Shown: piece by piece, positions 24,488-35,500 of the stretch
Layout of the letters: each line of letters opens with the position of its first letter
Position numbering within the stretch: the first letter of the stretch is position 1
DNA from: an uncultured Clostridia bacterium
GTDB taxonomy: Bacteria > Bacillota > Clostridia > Oscillospirales > Butyricicoccaceae
DNA: 44,832 nucleotides
Direction of reading: 5' to 3'
Assembly (NCBI GenBank): GCA_944375715.1
Contig: CALWAP010000013.1
Location: 1 to 44,832, forward strand
Made by a program: the position numbers and the translations under genes
The notes under the pieces: generated by a model
What the model saw: the letters and a program-made list of their open reading frames with translations, nothing else
Database searches by the model: none
Told to the model about the DNA's origin: nothing

Positions 24488-24563
24488 CGGGGTGTAGCTC
24501 AGCTGGCAGAGCGCTTGGTTCGGGACCAAGAGGCCGTGTGTTCAAGTCACATCACTCCGACCA
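24488..24563 (+). tRNA. tRNA-Pro, anticodon CGG
   Basis: It is a 76-base cloverleaf with CCA encoded. The acceptor arms CGGGGTG/CACTCCG pair with one G-T. The anticodon stem CTTGG/CCAAG encloses TTCGGGA, giving anticodon CGG (24521-24523) for CCG proline codons. The T-arm contains TTCAAGT. A promoter and a terminator flank it, so it is a single-gene unit. Confidence 0.96.
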
Positions 24564-24570
24564 TAAAAAA

Positions 24571-24594
24571 GACACGGTTTACCGTGTCTTTTTT
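24571..24594 (+). terminator. Terminator after tRNA-Pro
   Basis: GACACGGT and ACCGTGTC form a perfect 8-bp stem with a TT loop, flanked by an A-run and followed by TTTTTTCTTT. Confidence 0.9.
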
Positions 24595-24679
24595 CTTTAA
24601 ATCCCTAAGTTGAGGCGCTGTAAAGTTTTCAGCTTTACAGCACGGTATTTGTATTCGATTACAGACGGCAGCAAAAGCA

Positions 24680-24709
24680 TTGAAAAGGCCACGAAATAAA
24701 TGATATAAT
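24680..24709 (+). promoter_or_regulatory. Promoter of the macrodomain-glycosylase pair
   Basis: TTGAAA (24680-24685) and TATAAT (24704-24709) are 18 bases apart, 31 bases before the GTG start. A perfect 9-bp hairpin, GCTGTAAAG/CTTTACAGC, lies upstream at 24617-24641; it has no T-run and its function is unknown. Confidence 0.6.
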
Positions 24710-24740
24710 TTAAGAAAAAGGACGAAAATGGTGACTGACT

Positions 24741-25526
24741 GTGGATATTATCCCCGATTTGAAGGCTTTAATATCATATTTGATGGAAGAAAAAGCCAAA
24801 AGAGAAAATGGAAACGTGGATATTTTGCCTGATGATGAGCGGATACTTTTTCGTCGTTACCGTGCCATGGTCAACACACGACCGCCCATGCCTGCACCCG
24901 ATTGGTTTTATGAAGCAGAAAGGCGTGTATTAAGTGAAAGGCTTGATCGAAGGGGTGTGGTCGGTATCGATGGGACCACGCTTTTTCCGTGCGGGGTCAG
25001 GCTCTGGCAGGGGGATATCACAAGGCTTGGGATCGATGGTATAGTTAATGCTGCCAACAGCCGAATGCAGGGCTGTTTTATTGCTTGCCATAACTGCATA
25101 GACAATATCATCCATACCAATGCGGGGATAATGCTGCGAAGAGAGTGTGCCCGGGTGTCCGAGAGCCTGGGGGGCAGCCTTGGAGTAGGGTGTGCCGCGG
25201 TTACAGGAGGGTATAACCTTCCATGCAGGTATGTGATACATACGGTAGGACCCAGGGTCGAGGGCAGCCCGGAGGCAAAGGACATGGAAGACTTGTCTGA
25301 TTGCTATAAAAACTGCATAATTCAGGCAAAAGCCTTTGACATGAGATCACTTGCCTTCTGCTGCATTTCCACAGGAGAGTTTTCTTTCCCGCGCAGACAG
25401 GCGGCGGAGATAGCGATAGATACGGTTTTGAAGGAAAAGGGCGGCATTGAAGTGGTTTTTGATGTTTACACGGATGAGGATTACAGGATATATAAAGAAA
25501 TACTCGCAAAAAGGAGCGGGATTTAG
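24741..25526 (+). CDS. Zinc-dependent macrodomain protein, probable ADP-ribosyl hydrolase
   Basis: 261 residues from GTG 24741; the ribosome site is weak, so an internal start is possible. After a helical N-terminal extension the macrodomain begins near residue 90: LWQGDITRLGIDGIVNAANS, then a Cys/His cluster GCFIACHNCIDNIIHTNAG typical of the zinc-binding bacterial subclass, LGVGCAAVTGGYNLP, YVIHTVGP and CISTGEFSFP. These enzymes remove ADP-ribose from proteins. In some Firmicutes they sit with SirTM and lipoate genes; here the only partner is a DNA glycosylase, whose ATG directly follows this stop codon. Confidence 0.88.
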   Translation: MDIIPDLKALISYLMEEKAKRENGNVDILPDDERILFRRYRAMVNTRPPMPAPDWFYEAERRVLSERLDRRGVVGIDGTTLFPCGVRLWQGDITRLGIDGIVNAANSRMQGCFIACHNCIDNIIHTNAGIMLRRECARVSESLGGSLGVGCAAVTGGYNLPCRYVIHTVGPRVEGSPEAKDMEDLSDCYKNCIIQAKAFDMRSLAFCCISTGEFSFPRRQAAEIAIDTVLKEKGGIEVVFDVYTDEDYRIYKEILAKRSGI

Positions 25527-26393
25527 ATGTATGAGGTTACCGAAGAAAAGGGATATATAAGGATAAAAGGCGGCGAGAGCTTTTCACCCAGGAACACCTT
25601 TGAGTGCGGACAGTGTTTCAGGTGGCTGCCAAGCGGCGATGGAGGATATTTCGGTATAGCTTCAAAAAAGCCGTGCCGTATATGGCAGGAGGAAGACGGA
25701 TTTTGCATGACGTGCACAAAAGAAGATTTCGAAACTTTCTGGAAAAGTTATCTTGATCTTGAAAGAAGTTATGAAGAAATAGCCGCCGGACTTCCTAAGG
25801 ATGATTTTACCCAAAAGGCCGTAAAATACGGCTTGGGGCTTAGAATACTCAGGCAGGAACCATGGGAGGCACTTTGTTCGTTTATAATATCCCAATGCAA
25901 TAATATTCCCCGCATACAGAAGATAATTTCCGCCTTGTGTGATTGTCTGGGTGACGATATATTTTTTGAGGGAAAGACATACAAATCTTTTCCATCGGCT
26001 GAAAAAATAGCCGATGCGGGAGAGAAGGGGCTTGCTTTTACCCGTGCGGGGTACAGGATACCCTATATTGTAAATGCCGCAAATATGGTGGCTCAGGGGA
26101 AGGTAGACTTTGGATTTTTGGACAGGCTGGATATTGCCGAGGCTGAAAAATACATAATGCGGCTGCCCGGCGTGGGGCGGAAGGTAGCCGACTGTTTCCT
26201 GCTTTTTGGCATGGGAAAGCTGGATGCGTTTCCTGTTGATACATGGATGAAAAAGGCGGCTCCTTTTTACCCTGGAGGATTTGATGCGAGTGCTTTCGGC
26301 AACTACGCCGGCATCGCTCAGCAGTATATATTTTTTTACACAAGGGAAAATAAAATCGGAAAATCTGTTGACAAGCCCGAAAATGTGATATAA
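25527..26393 (+). CDS. 8-oxoguanine DNA glycosylase (OGG1/AlkA-type, HhH-GPD)
   Basis: 288 residues. The N-terminal OGG fold has FECGQCFRW. The helix-hairpin-helix LPGVGRKVADCFLLFGM carries the Schiff-base lysine (Lys219), and PVDTW the catalytic aspartate (Asp238). Their 19-residue spacing is the same as Lys249-Asp268 of human OGG1. It excises 8-oxoguanine and cuts the abasic site. It starts at the base after the macrodomain stop, so the two form one transcript. The guaB promoter lies inside its 3' end. Confidence 0.92.
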   Translation: MYEVTEEKGYIRIKGGESFSPRNTFECGQCFRWLPSGDGGYFGIASKKPCRIWQEEDGFCMTCTKEDFETFWKSYLDLERSYEEIAAGLPKDDFTQKAVKYGLGLRILRQEPWEALCSFIISQCNNIPRIQKIISALCDCLGDDIFFEGKTYKSFPSAEKIADAGEKGLAFTRAGYRIPYIVNAANMVAQGKVDFGFLDRLDIAEAEKYIMRLPGVGRKVADCFLLFGMGKLDAFPVDTWMKKAAPFYPGGFDASAFGNYAGIAQQYIFFYTRENKIGKSVDKPENVI

Positions 26394-26396
26394 TAT
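26368..26396 (+). promoter_or_regulatory. guaB promoter
   Basis: TTGACA (26368-26373) and TAATAT (26391-26396) are 17 bases apart; an overlapping TATAAT at 26389 would give 15. It overlaps the last codons of the glycosylase gene and lies about 50 bases before guaB. Confidence 0.65.
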
Positions 26397-26431
26397 ATGT
26401 TAATATTTTAAACAAAGATAAACAATTATGA

Positions 26432-27922
<1,491 letters not shown>

Positions 27923-27936
27923 AATAGCCAAAAATC

Positions 27937-27967
27937 AAAGAGCGAGGGTTATGCCCTCGCTCTTTTT
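27937..27967. terminator. Bidirectional terminator between guaB and the lipoprotein gene
   Basis: AAAGAGCGAGGG and CCCTCGCTCTTT form a 12-bp stem with a 5-base loop, with a T-run to the right and an A-rich left flank that serves the minus strand. The lipoprotein stop codon starts in the T-run. Confidence 0.9.
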
Positions 27968-29181
27968 TACCATATATCGGGAAATGACGTTATATAAACC
28001 TGTTTGGGAGAGTCTATCGTCGATGAAGTCTGCATGACGGCAGTGTTTCCCGACGGTGAAAAACTGACATATTCTATGGCGGCGCTGTCTGAGGATTCCT
28101 GCGGACGGAAGGAGCAGATCAGGTCGCCGTCACAGTAGAAAAACACCTCGGAAGGGCTGCCGTCGGAGTATACGGCGGCTGCGGCCAGCATTTTCCCGTA
28201 TTTTGACACAGCGAGGCAGCTGATATATGAAAGCTGGCTTTCGGAAGGCAGGCCCTCAAGATTAAAGGGGGTGAGGGTCTGGGTACTCAGGTCATATATG
28301 CCGCTTACCGTCATCTGCTGGCTGTCGTAAAAAAGCAACTGCGACGAACCGTATGAAGCGGCGTTCAGGCCATTCATATCTTCAAAGGCTTTGACCGAGC
28401 CGTCACTTTGAAGTATAAAGGGATAATAGACCCATTCCCAGCCTAAAAGATTTCCCAGCACGCCGCTGCTGTCCCAAAGCCACGCAGCACCAGACGGCAG
28501 CCTGGTATCAAGCAAAACGTCGCCGCCTTCGGGCACATACGCTTCATATGACTGCATAATATCCAAAAGTTCGTCATCCATTATATATAGGCCGTTTGAT
28601 GTGGAAACCGCCACGCAGGACCTGTCGGGGGAAGGCAGGGCCGACCTCACCCCGTTTATGTGGCTGAGCCCGTATTCTTTGAAGGAAAGGCTCACGGGTT
28701 CGATAAAGCAAAGGCTGCTGTACGCATATGTCTCGCTGTTGACAAGGCACAGCGCCACAGTGCCGTCGTCCTGTATATATTTCGGATATTGCCCAATGAC
28801 GCCCAAATGGGCCTTCTTTTTTATAAAAGCGCCCTGGTTCAGGGAATATGTATAAAGATATGACTGTTCCGACACCGTTCCGTTTTGATATTTTGAGGTG
28901 AAGATAAATATTATGTCCTCCGATGCCATGAAGACATGCTCCACCGTCATGCCGTCTTGCTCTATTATAGAAAGATCAAGGAGGGAGATTGACGGCTCTG
29001 CTTCGTTATCGGGCGTACCGTCGATCTCGGGCTCGGAAGGATCCCCTTCGTTTTTCCGGCCTTCCTGGTTTTGTCCGGGATCGTTCTGGGGAGGCTGCCA
29101 TATTGCCTCTTTTTCACTGCGGCAGGAGGAAAGCAAAAAGCATGCGAGTAAAAGGATAACTGCCGTGAGGCGTTTAATCAT
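27967..29181 (-). CDS. Putative lipoprotein with beta-propeller-like repeats
   Basis: 404 residues. The type II signal peptide has lipobox LLSSC (Cys near 19), followed by a Pro/Glu/Asp-rich linker (about 25-65). The body is beta-rich with recurring segments such as SLCFIEPVSLSF, GLYIMDDELLDI, SYISCLAVSKYGKMLAA and EYVSFSPSGNTAVM, resembling WD/Kelch-type propeller blades. It would be anchored on the outside of the membrane. It overlaps the end of rarA by 8 bases and is co-transcribed with it; no functional link is evident. The family is not recognised. Confidence 0.75.
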   Translation of the reverse strand: MIKRLTAVILLLACFLLSSCRSEKEAIWQPPQNDPGQNQEGRKNEGDPSEPEIDGTPDNEAEPSISLLDLSIIEQDGMTVEHVFMASEDIIFIFTSKYQNGTVSEQSYLYTYSLNQGAFIKKKAHLGVIGQYPKYIQDDGTVALCLVNSETYAYSSLCFIEPVSLSFKEYGLSHINGVRSALPSPDRSCVAVSTSNGLYIMDDELLDIMQSYEAYVPEGGDVLLDTRLPSGAAWLWDSSGVLGNLLGWEWVYYPFILQSDGSVKAFEDMNGLNAASYGSSQLLFYDSQQMTVSGIYDLSTQTLTPFNLEGLPSESQLSYISCLAVSKYGKMLAAAAVYSDGSPSEVFFYCDGDLICSFRPQESSDSAAIEYVSFSPSGNTAVMQTSSTIDSPKQVYITSFPDIW

Positions 29182-30442
29182 GTTTTTTCACCTTTTGCCA
29201 ATAGAGCTTTGCCTGCTGCTCGGCCTTGTTGGCACCCTCATGATAATAAGAGGCGTTTTTCAGGCTGTCGGGCAGGTACTGCTGAGGAGTGTAGTTATTT
29301 GGGTAGTCGTGGGGATACTTGTATGTAAGGCCGCGGCCCAAAGAAGAAGCTCCACCATAATGGGCATCTTTGAGATGAGCAGGTATGTCTCCGATTTTGC
29401 CGCTTTGAACATCCTGCATGGCTTTGTCTATGGCCATTACGACCGAATTGGATTTTGGCGCGGTAGCTAAAAGTATGCAGGCCTGGGCCAGCGGAAGCCG
29501 AGCTTCAGGCAGTCCCAGCTGAAGGGCGCTGTCGCAGCAGGCCTTTACTATTGAAGCCGCCTGGGGATATGCCAGCCCTACATCTTCGCTGGCCATGCAG
29601 AGCATGCGGCGGGCGGCGGAGGCTATATCTCCTCCGCTTAAAAGGCGGGCCAGGTAGTGCAGGGCGGCATCTGGATCGGAGCCCCTTAGGGATTTGTGAA
29701 AGGCCGAGAGTATGTCATAATGGGCGTCTCCGTCCCGGTCATATCTGGCGGAAGACTTTTGGGTTACAGCCTTTGCGTCCTGTAGCGTGACATGCATTTC
29801 ACCGTTTTCGGCCTTTGACGAGGAACACAGAAGTTCCACCGCGTTGATAGCCTTCCTGACATCTCCCCCACAGGCCATGGCAATATGATCCGTGACACCG
29901 TCCTCGGTGATTATTGTTTGTTTGAGCTGGGAAGAACAAAGGGAAAAAGCCCGCCGGACAGCTTTCTGTACATCCTTTGGGGTGATGGGTTTGAACTCAA
30001 AGACCGTACTTCGGCTCAGTATAGCGTTATATACATAGAAATAAGGGTTTTCGGTGGTTGAGGCGATAAGGGTTATTTTCCCGCTCTCAATAAATTCCAG
30101 AAGCGACTGCTGCTGCTTTTTGTTGAAATACTGTATCTCGTCAAGATAAAGCAGTATGCCGTTGGGGGCCAGAAGCGTATCAAGCTCGGATACCATGCCC
30201 TTGATGTCGCTGACGCTGGCAGTGGTGGCGTTGAGCTTATAAAGCCTGCGCTTTGTCTTTCCGGCAATTATTTGGGCCAGAGTGGTCTTACCTATACCCG
30301 AAGGACCGTAAAATATCATATTCGGCACATTGCCGCTTTCTATAATGCGGCGGAGTATGCCGTCTTTTCCGATAATGTGTTCCTGTCCGACCATATCATC
30401 AAGCTCGGTCGGGCGAATCTTGTCCGCAAGAGGCTGATACAT
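29174..30442 (-). CDS. rarA: Replication-associated recombination protein A (RarA/MgsA)
   Basis: 422 residues from ATG 30442, which has AAAGGAGG upstream; the frame extends to 30532 without a site. It is an AAA+ clamp-loader-like ATPase: RPTELDDMVGQEH, Walker A GPSGIGKTT, Walker B LYLDEIQYF, sensor 1 STTENP, then the C-terminal tetramerisation part with GGDIASAARRMLCMASEDVGLA and LPDSLKNASYY. It acts at stalled replication forks with SSB and RecA. It is normal in length and followed by the lipoprotein gene. Confidence 0.95.
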   Translation of the reverse strand: MYQPLADKIRPTELDDMVGQEHIIGKDGILRRIIESGNVPNMIFYGPSGIGKTTLAQIIAGKTKRRLYKLNATTASVSDIKGMVSELDTLLAPNGILLYLDEIQYFNKKQQQSLLEFIESGKITLIASTTENPYFYVYNAILSRSTVFEFKPITPKDVQKAVRRAFSLCSSQLKQTIITEDGVTDHIAMACGGDVRKAINAVELLCSSSKAENGEMHVTLQDAKAVTQKSSARYDRDGDAHYDILSAFHKSLRGSDPDAALHYLARLLSGGDIASAARRMLCMASEDVGLAYPQAASIVKACCDSALQLGLPEARLPLAQACILLATAPKSNSVVMAIDKAMQDVQSGKIGDIPAHLKDAHYGGASSLGRGLTYKYPHDYPNNYTPQQYLPDSLKNASYYHEGANKAEQQAKLYWQKVKKHD

Positions 30443-30465
30443 TGTTTCCTCCTTTATGCAGTCGG

Positions 30466-30495
30466 TTGACAGACGATGGAAAACCATCATATTAT
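30466..30495 (+). promoter_or_regulatory. Promoter of the YccF-domain gene
   Basis: TTGACA (30466-30471) and TATTAT (30490-30495) have an 18-base spacer. The region is divergent with rarA; a minus-strand TATAAT at 30496-30491 could serve rarA. Confidence 0.55.
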
Positions 30496-30568
30496 ATACA
30501 TGGTTAAGTGGTATTATATCATAAATCCCCATGGCAGTACAGTCAAAGGGGAGGAGAGGTGGATTGCA

Positions 30569-30928
30569 ATGGGCTGTCTTGGTAATTTATTGTGGTTTAT
30601 ATGTGGAGGCGCTTTAGCCGGTTTGGGATGGTGCGTTATGGGGTGTCTTTGGTGTATTACGATAATCGGGGTGCCTGTCGGACTCCAATGCTTTAAATTT
30701 GCCGGACTTAGTTTTTTCCCTTTTGGCAGACAGGTAGTTTACGGCGGAGGATTTGGATCACTGATACTTAATATAATCTGGATGATTGTGACAGGCATAC
30801 CTATGGCTCTCGGGCACCTTGCAATAGGGTGCGCACTTTGCCTGAGTATAATAGGGATACCGTTTGGTCTGCAGCATTTTAAGCTCATGAAGCTGGCGCT
30901 GATGCCTTTCGGTACATGCATATATTGA
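30569..30928 (+). CDS. YccF-domain inner membrane protein
   Basis: 119 residues from ATG 30569, with GGAGAGGTGG upstream; the frame to 30476 is in the leader. Two homologous halves each end in a similar block (ITIIGVPVGLQCFKFA...FFPFG and LSIIGIPFGLQHFKLM...LMPFG), the YccF repeat. Four hydrophobic segments are seen. It is a small membrane protein of unknown function, found widely as a single gene. Confidence 0.85.
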   Translation: MGCLGNLLWFICGGALAGLGWCVMGCLWCITIIGVPVGLQCFKFAGLSFFPFGRQVVYGGGFGSLILNIIWMIVTGIPMALGHLAIGCALCLSIIGIPFGLQHFKLMKLALMPFGTCIY

Positions 30929-31029
30929 CAAACACTAAAGAACTTTTTTTCAGATCGTGGATTTCATGGAACTAATGGAGTAATATACGAAAACTTGTTA
31001 GCTTTTTGTGCGAAATACAACAAAAAGAC

Positions 31030-31058
31030 TTGATTTCAGAAAATATTAATAGTAATAT
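31030..31058 (+). promoter_or_regulatory. Promoter candidate for the S-layer-like gene
   Basis: TTGATT (31030-31035) and TAATAT (31053-31058) have a 17-base spacer within an AT-rich 266-base gap. This leaves a leader of about 130 bases, as often seen before abundant surface proteins. Confidence 0.45.
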
Positions 31059-31194
31059 ATAGCATGTATAGGATAATAAATGATAACAGATTTTAAAGAC
31101 GCATTTTCACGCCTTTGAAGTCTTAGGGGGGAATGTCAAAAAGATAATGTTTTTTAGCCTGGCAATATAAAATAAACGGAGGTAAGTATCACAA

Positions 31195-32430
31195 ATGAAC
31201 ATGAAAAAAGTAATGGCTGTGCTGCTGGCTGTTAGCCTGACAGCATCTTTGGGAGTCACGGCTATGGCCGCTGATTTCACTGATACCCAAGGCCATTGGG
31301 CCGAAGAGCATATTGATCGCTGGCAGGAAGTCGGCGTTCTTAACGGTGACAGTGAAACCACCTTTAATCCCGACGGTGAGATGACTCGTGCCGAGGCTGC
31401 TCAGGTCTTCACTAACCTTCTTAAGCTTGAAGCTGATGAAGCTGTTGAGGGTTATACCGATCTGGCTGAAGGCGCTTGGTATATCAACGCTATTTCTGCC
31501 TGTGTAGATCAGGGGATCATGAACGGCGTTGGCGAGGGTCTGATGGATCCTAACGGCACCGTTACCCGCGAGATGTTCTTCGTCATGTTTGGCAGGGCTT
31601 TGGGCCTGCAGGAAGAAAAGAGCCTTAACAAGACCTTTGCTGACAGTGCGTCAGTTTCTTCTTGGGCACAGGGTTATGTGTATGCTCTTATCAACCATGG
31701 CTACGTCAATGGCGTAAGCGATTCCAGCATAGCTCCCCAGCTGAATATCGACCGCGCCAGCGTTGCGGCCCTGCTTGATCAGACCATAGTCGCTTATGTT
31801 GTTACCGACGGTGCTGTTGAAGTCAACGAGAACGGCGTTGTTCTGGTTCTGGCTGATGATGTTACGATTACCGGCAACGGTGATATCACCGTTACAGTAG
31901 CTGCTAAGAATGCCGAGGTTTCTTTCAAGGGATTTGAGGGCGAAGCTACCGTTATAGCTCTGGAGAACGGCGTTACCGTTACCGACGCTCCCGAAGGCGT
32001 TACCGTTATCGCTGCTGAAGGCGTTACGGGCGTTACCCTGAACGGCGAGAATGTCGCGGCCGGCACTGAGGCTGTTGTTCCCGAGGATAAGCCTTCTTCC
32101 GGCGGCTCTTCCGGTGGTTCTTCCGGCGGATCCTCTGACGACGATGAGGACGATAATGATGAAGGCGAAGATCCCGGTGATAATGTTGAGGAAGATCCCG
32201 ACGAGGATAACGACAATGTCGAGTGCAACCCCGGCGGCAATGTTGAGGATCCCGACGAGGATAACGACAATGTCGAGTGCAACCCCGGCGGCAATGTTGA
32301 GGATCCCGATGAGGATAACGACAATGTCGAGTGCAACCCCGGCGGCAATGTCGAAGATCCCGATGAGGATAACGATAATGTTGAGTGCAATCCCGGCGAG
32401 GGCAATGGCAACGTAGAGGAGAAAAATTAA
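31195..32430 (+). CDS. SLH-domain surface (S-layer-like) protein with acidic Cys-containing repeat tail
   Basis: 411 residues. The signal peptide ends near TAMAA (about 25). Three SLH domains fill roughly 26-205, starting FTDTQGHWAEEHIDRW and including DGEMTRAEAAQVF, NGTVTREMFFVMF and NIDRASVAALL; these bind pyruvylated cell-wall polymers. A beta-rich segment (210-300) with repeated GVTV strands follows, then a Ser/Gly linker and four 18-residue repeats of the form DPDEDNDNVECNPGGNVE. The tail is strongly acidic with one Cys per unit, so calcium binding and disulfide cross-linking are possible. Codon use is even and GC-rich, consistent with high expression. Confidence 0.9.
   Translation: MNMKKVMAVLLAVSLTASLGVTAMAADFTDTQGHWAEEHIDRWQEVGVLNGDSETTFNPDGEMTRAEAAQVFTNLLKLEADEAVEGYTDLAEGAWYINAISACVDQGIMNGVGEGLMDPNGTVTREMFFVMFGRALGLQEEKSLNKTFADSASVSSWAQGYVYALINHGYVNGVSDSSIAPQLNIDRASVAALLDQTIVAYVVTDGAVEVNENGVVLVLADDVTITGNGDITVTVAAKNAEVSFKGFEGEATVIALENGVTVTDAPEGVTVIAAEGVTGVTLNGENVAAGTEAVVPEDKPSSGGSSGGSSGGSSDDDEDDNDEGEDPGDNVEEDPDEDNDNVECNPGGNVEDPDEDNDNVECNPGGNVEDPDEDNDNVECNPGGNVEDPDEDNDNVECNPGEGNGNVEEKN
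32194..32409 (+). repeat. Four tandem 54-bp repeats in the SLH gene
   Basis: Units begin at 32194, 32248, 32302 and 32356; the last is degenerate at its end. They are in frame, with mostly synonymous changes between copies. The encoded DxDxDN pattern with CNP resembles thrombospondin type-3 calcium repeats. Confidence 0.9.
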
Positions 32431-32482
32431 AAGGCAGAATACTCCTTCTGACTTATTTTCGGTTTGAAAACCGGTCACATTG

Positions 32483-32511
32483 GGGGGCGGAGAAACTCCG
32501 CCCCCTTTTTT
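32483..32511 (+). terminator. Strong hairpin between the two SLH genes
   Basis: GGGGGCGGAG and CTCCGCCCCC make a 10-bp GC-rich stem with an AAA loop and T6. The ribosome site of the next gene follows at once (AGGAGG at 32513) and its ATG is 12 bases away, so the downstream gene relies on read-through. Confidence 0.88.
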
Positions 32512-32522
32512 AGGAGGTTTAT

Positions 32523-35500
32523 ATGATAAGGACAAGCTTCTGGAAGCGCTCTTTGTCGGCGCTTGTGGCGGTTGTCATGCTGATGGGATACATTCCGGTG
32601 TCTTTGGCCGCTGATGCTCTTTACGGCGACAGGTATCTGATATCGGAGACCGCCTATCCTTTGGCGTCGGGCATAACCGAGTATGTAACCACCACAAATA
32701 ATTTACAGGGAAACGAACAGGTAATAGATTATTTTACGGAAATTGATCCGAACGACAGCAGCGCCATAATAATGGCATGCTATGCCGATTATGATGCTTC
32801 CAAATGGAAACTTCAAAATGTCATGGATCAGGCAAAGGCTGCCCAGGATAATTTTGACAGCCGTGGCCTGGGATATAAGATTGTTGGCATAGTAAACGCT
32901 GATTTTTATAACATGACAACGGGCGAGCCAACAGGTGCGCTTGTTATGGAAGGTGAAGTTTATCATCCGGCCAACGGAAGAAGCTACTTTGCCGTTCTAA
33001 AAGACGGAAGCGCAGTTATCCGTTCCGGAGACCAACCATTGGATGATGTGGAAACAGCCGTTGGCGGTTCAAATGTTTTGGTTCGGGATGGGGAGATTGT
33101 TGTTGCGGACGATCAAACCATGCGGGTTTCCAGATCGGCTATTGGTATAAGAGCCGATGGAACGGTTGTAACAATGGTCAGCCACGGAAAAAACTATCCG
33201 ATTTCGATGGGATATACCGTGTATGGTATGGCCGAAATGATGAAGGCAAAGGGGTGCGTCGACGCTCTGCTTCTTGACGGCAGCGGATCCAGCAGCCACG
33301 CCTCCCTGAGGGCGGGCGACAGCGAGGTTATCCTCCGCAACAGCCCTTCTGACGGTTCGGCCAGGCATGTTTCAAGCTGCTTGCTGCTGGTAACCAAGGC
33401 GGCTTCCGACGGTATTTTTGCCCGTGCCGAGATATCGCCTGTAAATGAAGTTTATACCCCCGGCTCGGAGGTAAGCTTCAGCTATATTCCCGTAGACTCT
33501 TCGAATACGCCGGTTGACAGCTCTGCCGTGCCTGCTCTTACATGGCAGCTTGCGGACGGCAGTTCGGGCAGCATAGATCCCCAGACGGGAGTTTATACCG
33601 CCGATGCCGCCCAGACAGGCGAGGTTACTGTGCAGCTTGTCGACAGTGAGGGTACTGTGAGGGGAGAAAGCACGGTTTTGGTGCAGGTCCCCGATTCAAT
33701 TACATTTTCATCCGAAACTGCCAGCATAGGCTTTGGCGACACAAGCGACCTGGGCCTTACGGTGCAGTATCAGGGGAGAAATGTCAATTACAAGGACGGC
33801 GACTTTGAATGGGATATACAGCCGACCGAGTATGTTCATAAGGTCAAGGCTTCTGATGGAGTCTATCAAACCGTAACCGAGACAGACCCCGGAGAAATGC
33901 AGTATCTTAATCTCGGTACGGTTTCGGATAATATGCTTACATGCCTTTTGGAGTATACCAAGGGCACCGATGAGACCGAAAGGCGCGCTTCCACTGCCAC
34001 GGCCCTGGTCACCGTTACAAGTGTGCATAATCCTGATGTCAGCGGCACTGTTACGGTCGAAGCAGGCAAGGAGCCTTCGGTCATAATGGATTTTGAAAAT
34101 GTGGATAACGGCGACGGTACCGTTACCGATGCCCACGATTTCTGGACTATAGGTGAAAAAGACGATGACAGTGGCAGCTACCTTGTTACATCCAATTACG
34201 GCAAGGGTGGAACGGTAGGGGCCGAAATAGTCAGCCGTGCCGATGGTTATCCTGTCCGTTCGGGCAGCTATTCGCTGAAGCTGGATTACACCTTTAATTC
34301 CACAGCCTATACCGAGGGCGTAGGCGGCAGCGAAGGCGCCTGCTTCGGCTTCCGTGATAAGCTGGAGATAGAGGGAAACCCTACTGCTTTGGGCGTATGG
34401 GTTTACATCCCTGAGGGGACTCCCAACTATTGGCTTAGGATGCAGTACACCGACGGCAGCGGGCGCACGACCCAGCTTGACTTTACAAAGCAGTATAAGG
34501 ATGCCATGGCCCAGGACGGCAATGTCGGCGGCGTCGCGCCTTATGCCGACAATACCTGGCACTATTTCGAGGCCGACCTTACGGGCCTTGAGGCCCCGCT
34601 TTCCATACCTGCGGGCATGATAGGCCGCCTTATGGTTGTTCCCACCGAAGGCAACTATTGCGGCAAATACCTCATAGATGGAACCGAGGTTCCCGTTGCC
34701 GAGCGTGAGGGCAGCATTTATTTTGACGACATAATGTTCATTTACGGCTCCAACCCCAACGACACAAATCCCCCGAAGGTCGATTCCTTTACGCTGAACG
34801 AGGAAAATGTGTCCGACGGAATGGTGCTTACGACAAATGAGATAAACCTTTACGCCACATACAGCGACGGCAATACCGTTCAGGATACGGGCATAGATTT
34901 TGATAATGTATTCTTTTATGTCGACGGCAAGCTTTTGGAGAACGCCACTGTTGACCAGGGCGCAGGGTACATAAGGTACGACAGCCTTATTTTGGCCGAC
35001 GGATACCATACTTTTAAGGTCCTGGTTACCGACAACAACGGTAACGAAAGCGCTGAAGAATATACTGTTATGGTGAATGGCGGCATGGCCCCTGCCGTGA
35101 CAGTTATCGGCCCCGAAAGCGTTACCCTCGGCGGTAAGGCCGAAATACAGCTGGTAAGCGGCTGTGCAGACGAGATCGACACCGTCGAGCTTTCGTTGAG
35201 CATAAACAGGGCTTACAGGAACCTGTTTACTGTAACTCCCGGCGAAGGCTTTGAATTGAGCGGCGAGGCCAAGTATGACCCGGTGCATTCGGCTATTGAT
35301 ATCAAGCTGGTGCGCTCGGGTGTTTCAACCCTGTCCGAGGGGGAAACGGTTATCGCCACCATTACCTTTGATATCCCCACCGACCTTCAGGCAGGAATAG
35401 GATTCAGCTATGGTGTCGATACAGGAATAGTAACCTATTCCGCGCAGAGCCAGCGCACCGACAACGGAGTTTTTGGCTGCCTTGAAAGCCGTGAGGATGT

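Noticed and set aside
24488-24563. tRNA-Pro as an integration site
   Set aside because: No integrase gene and no duplicated tRNA 3' end were seen nearby; it has its own promoter and terminator.
24617-24641. Perfect 9-bp hairpin considered as a terminator or riboswitch
   Set aside because: It has no T-run and lies upstream of the following promoter; no known riboswitch pattern is visible. It is noted only with the promoter entry.
32194-32409. Regular 54-bp repeats considered as a CRISPR array
   Set aside because: The repeats are directly adjacent without spacers, in frame, and encode a regular acidic peptide.
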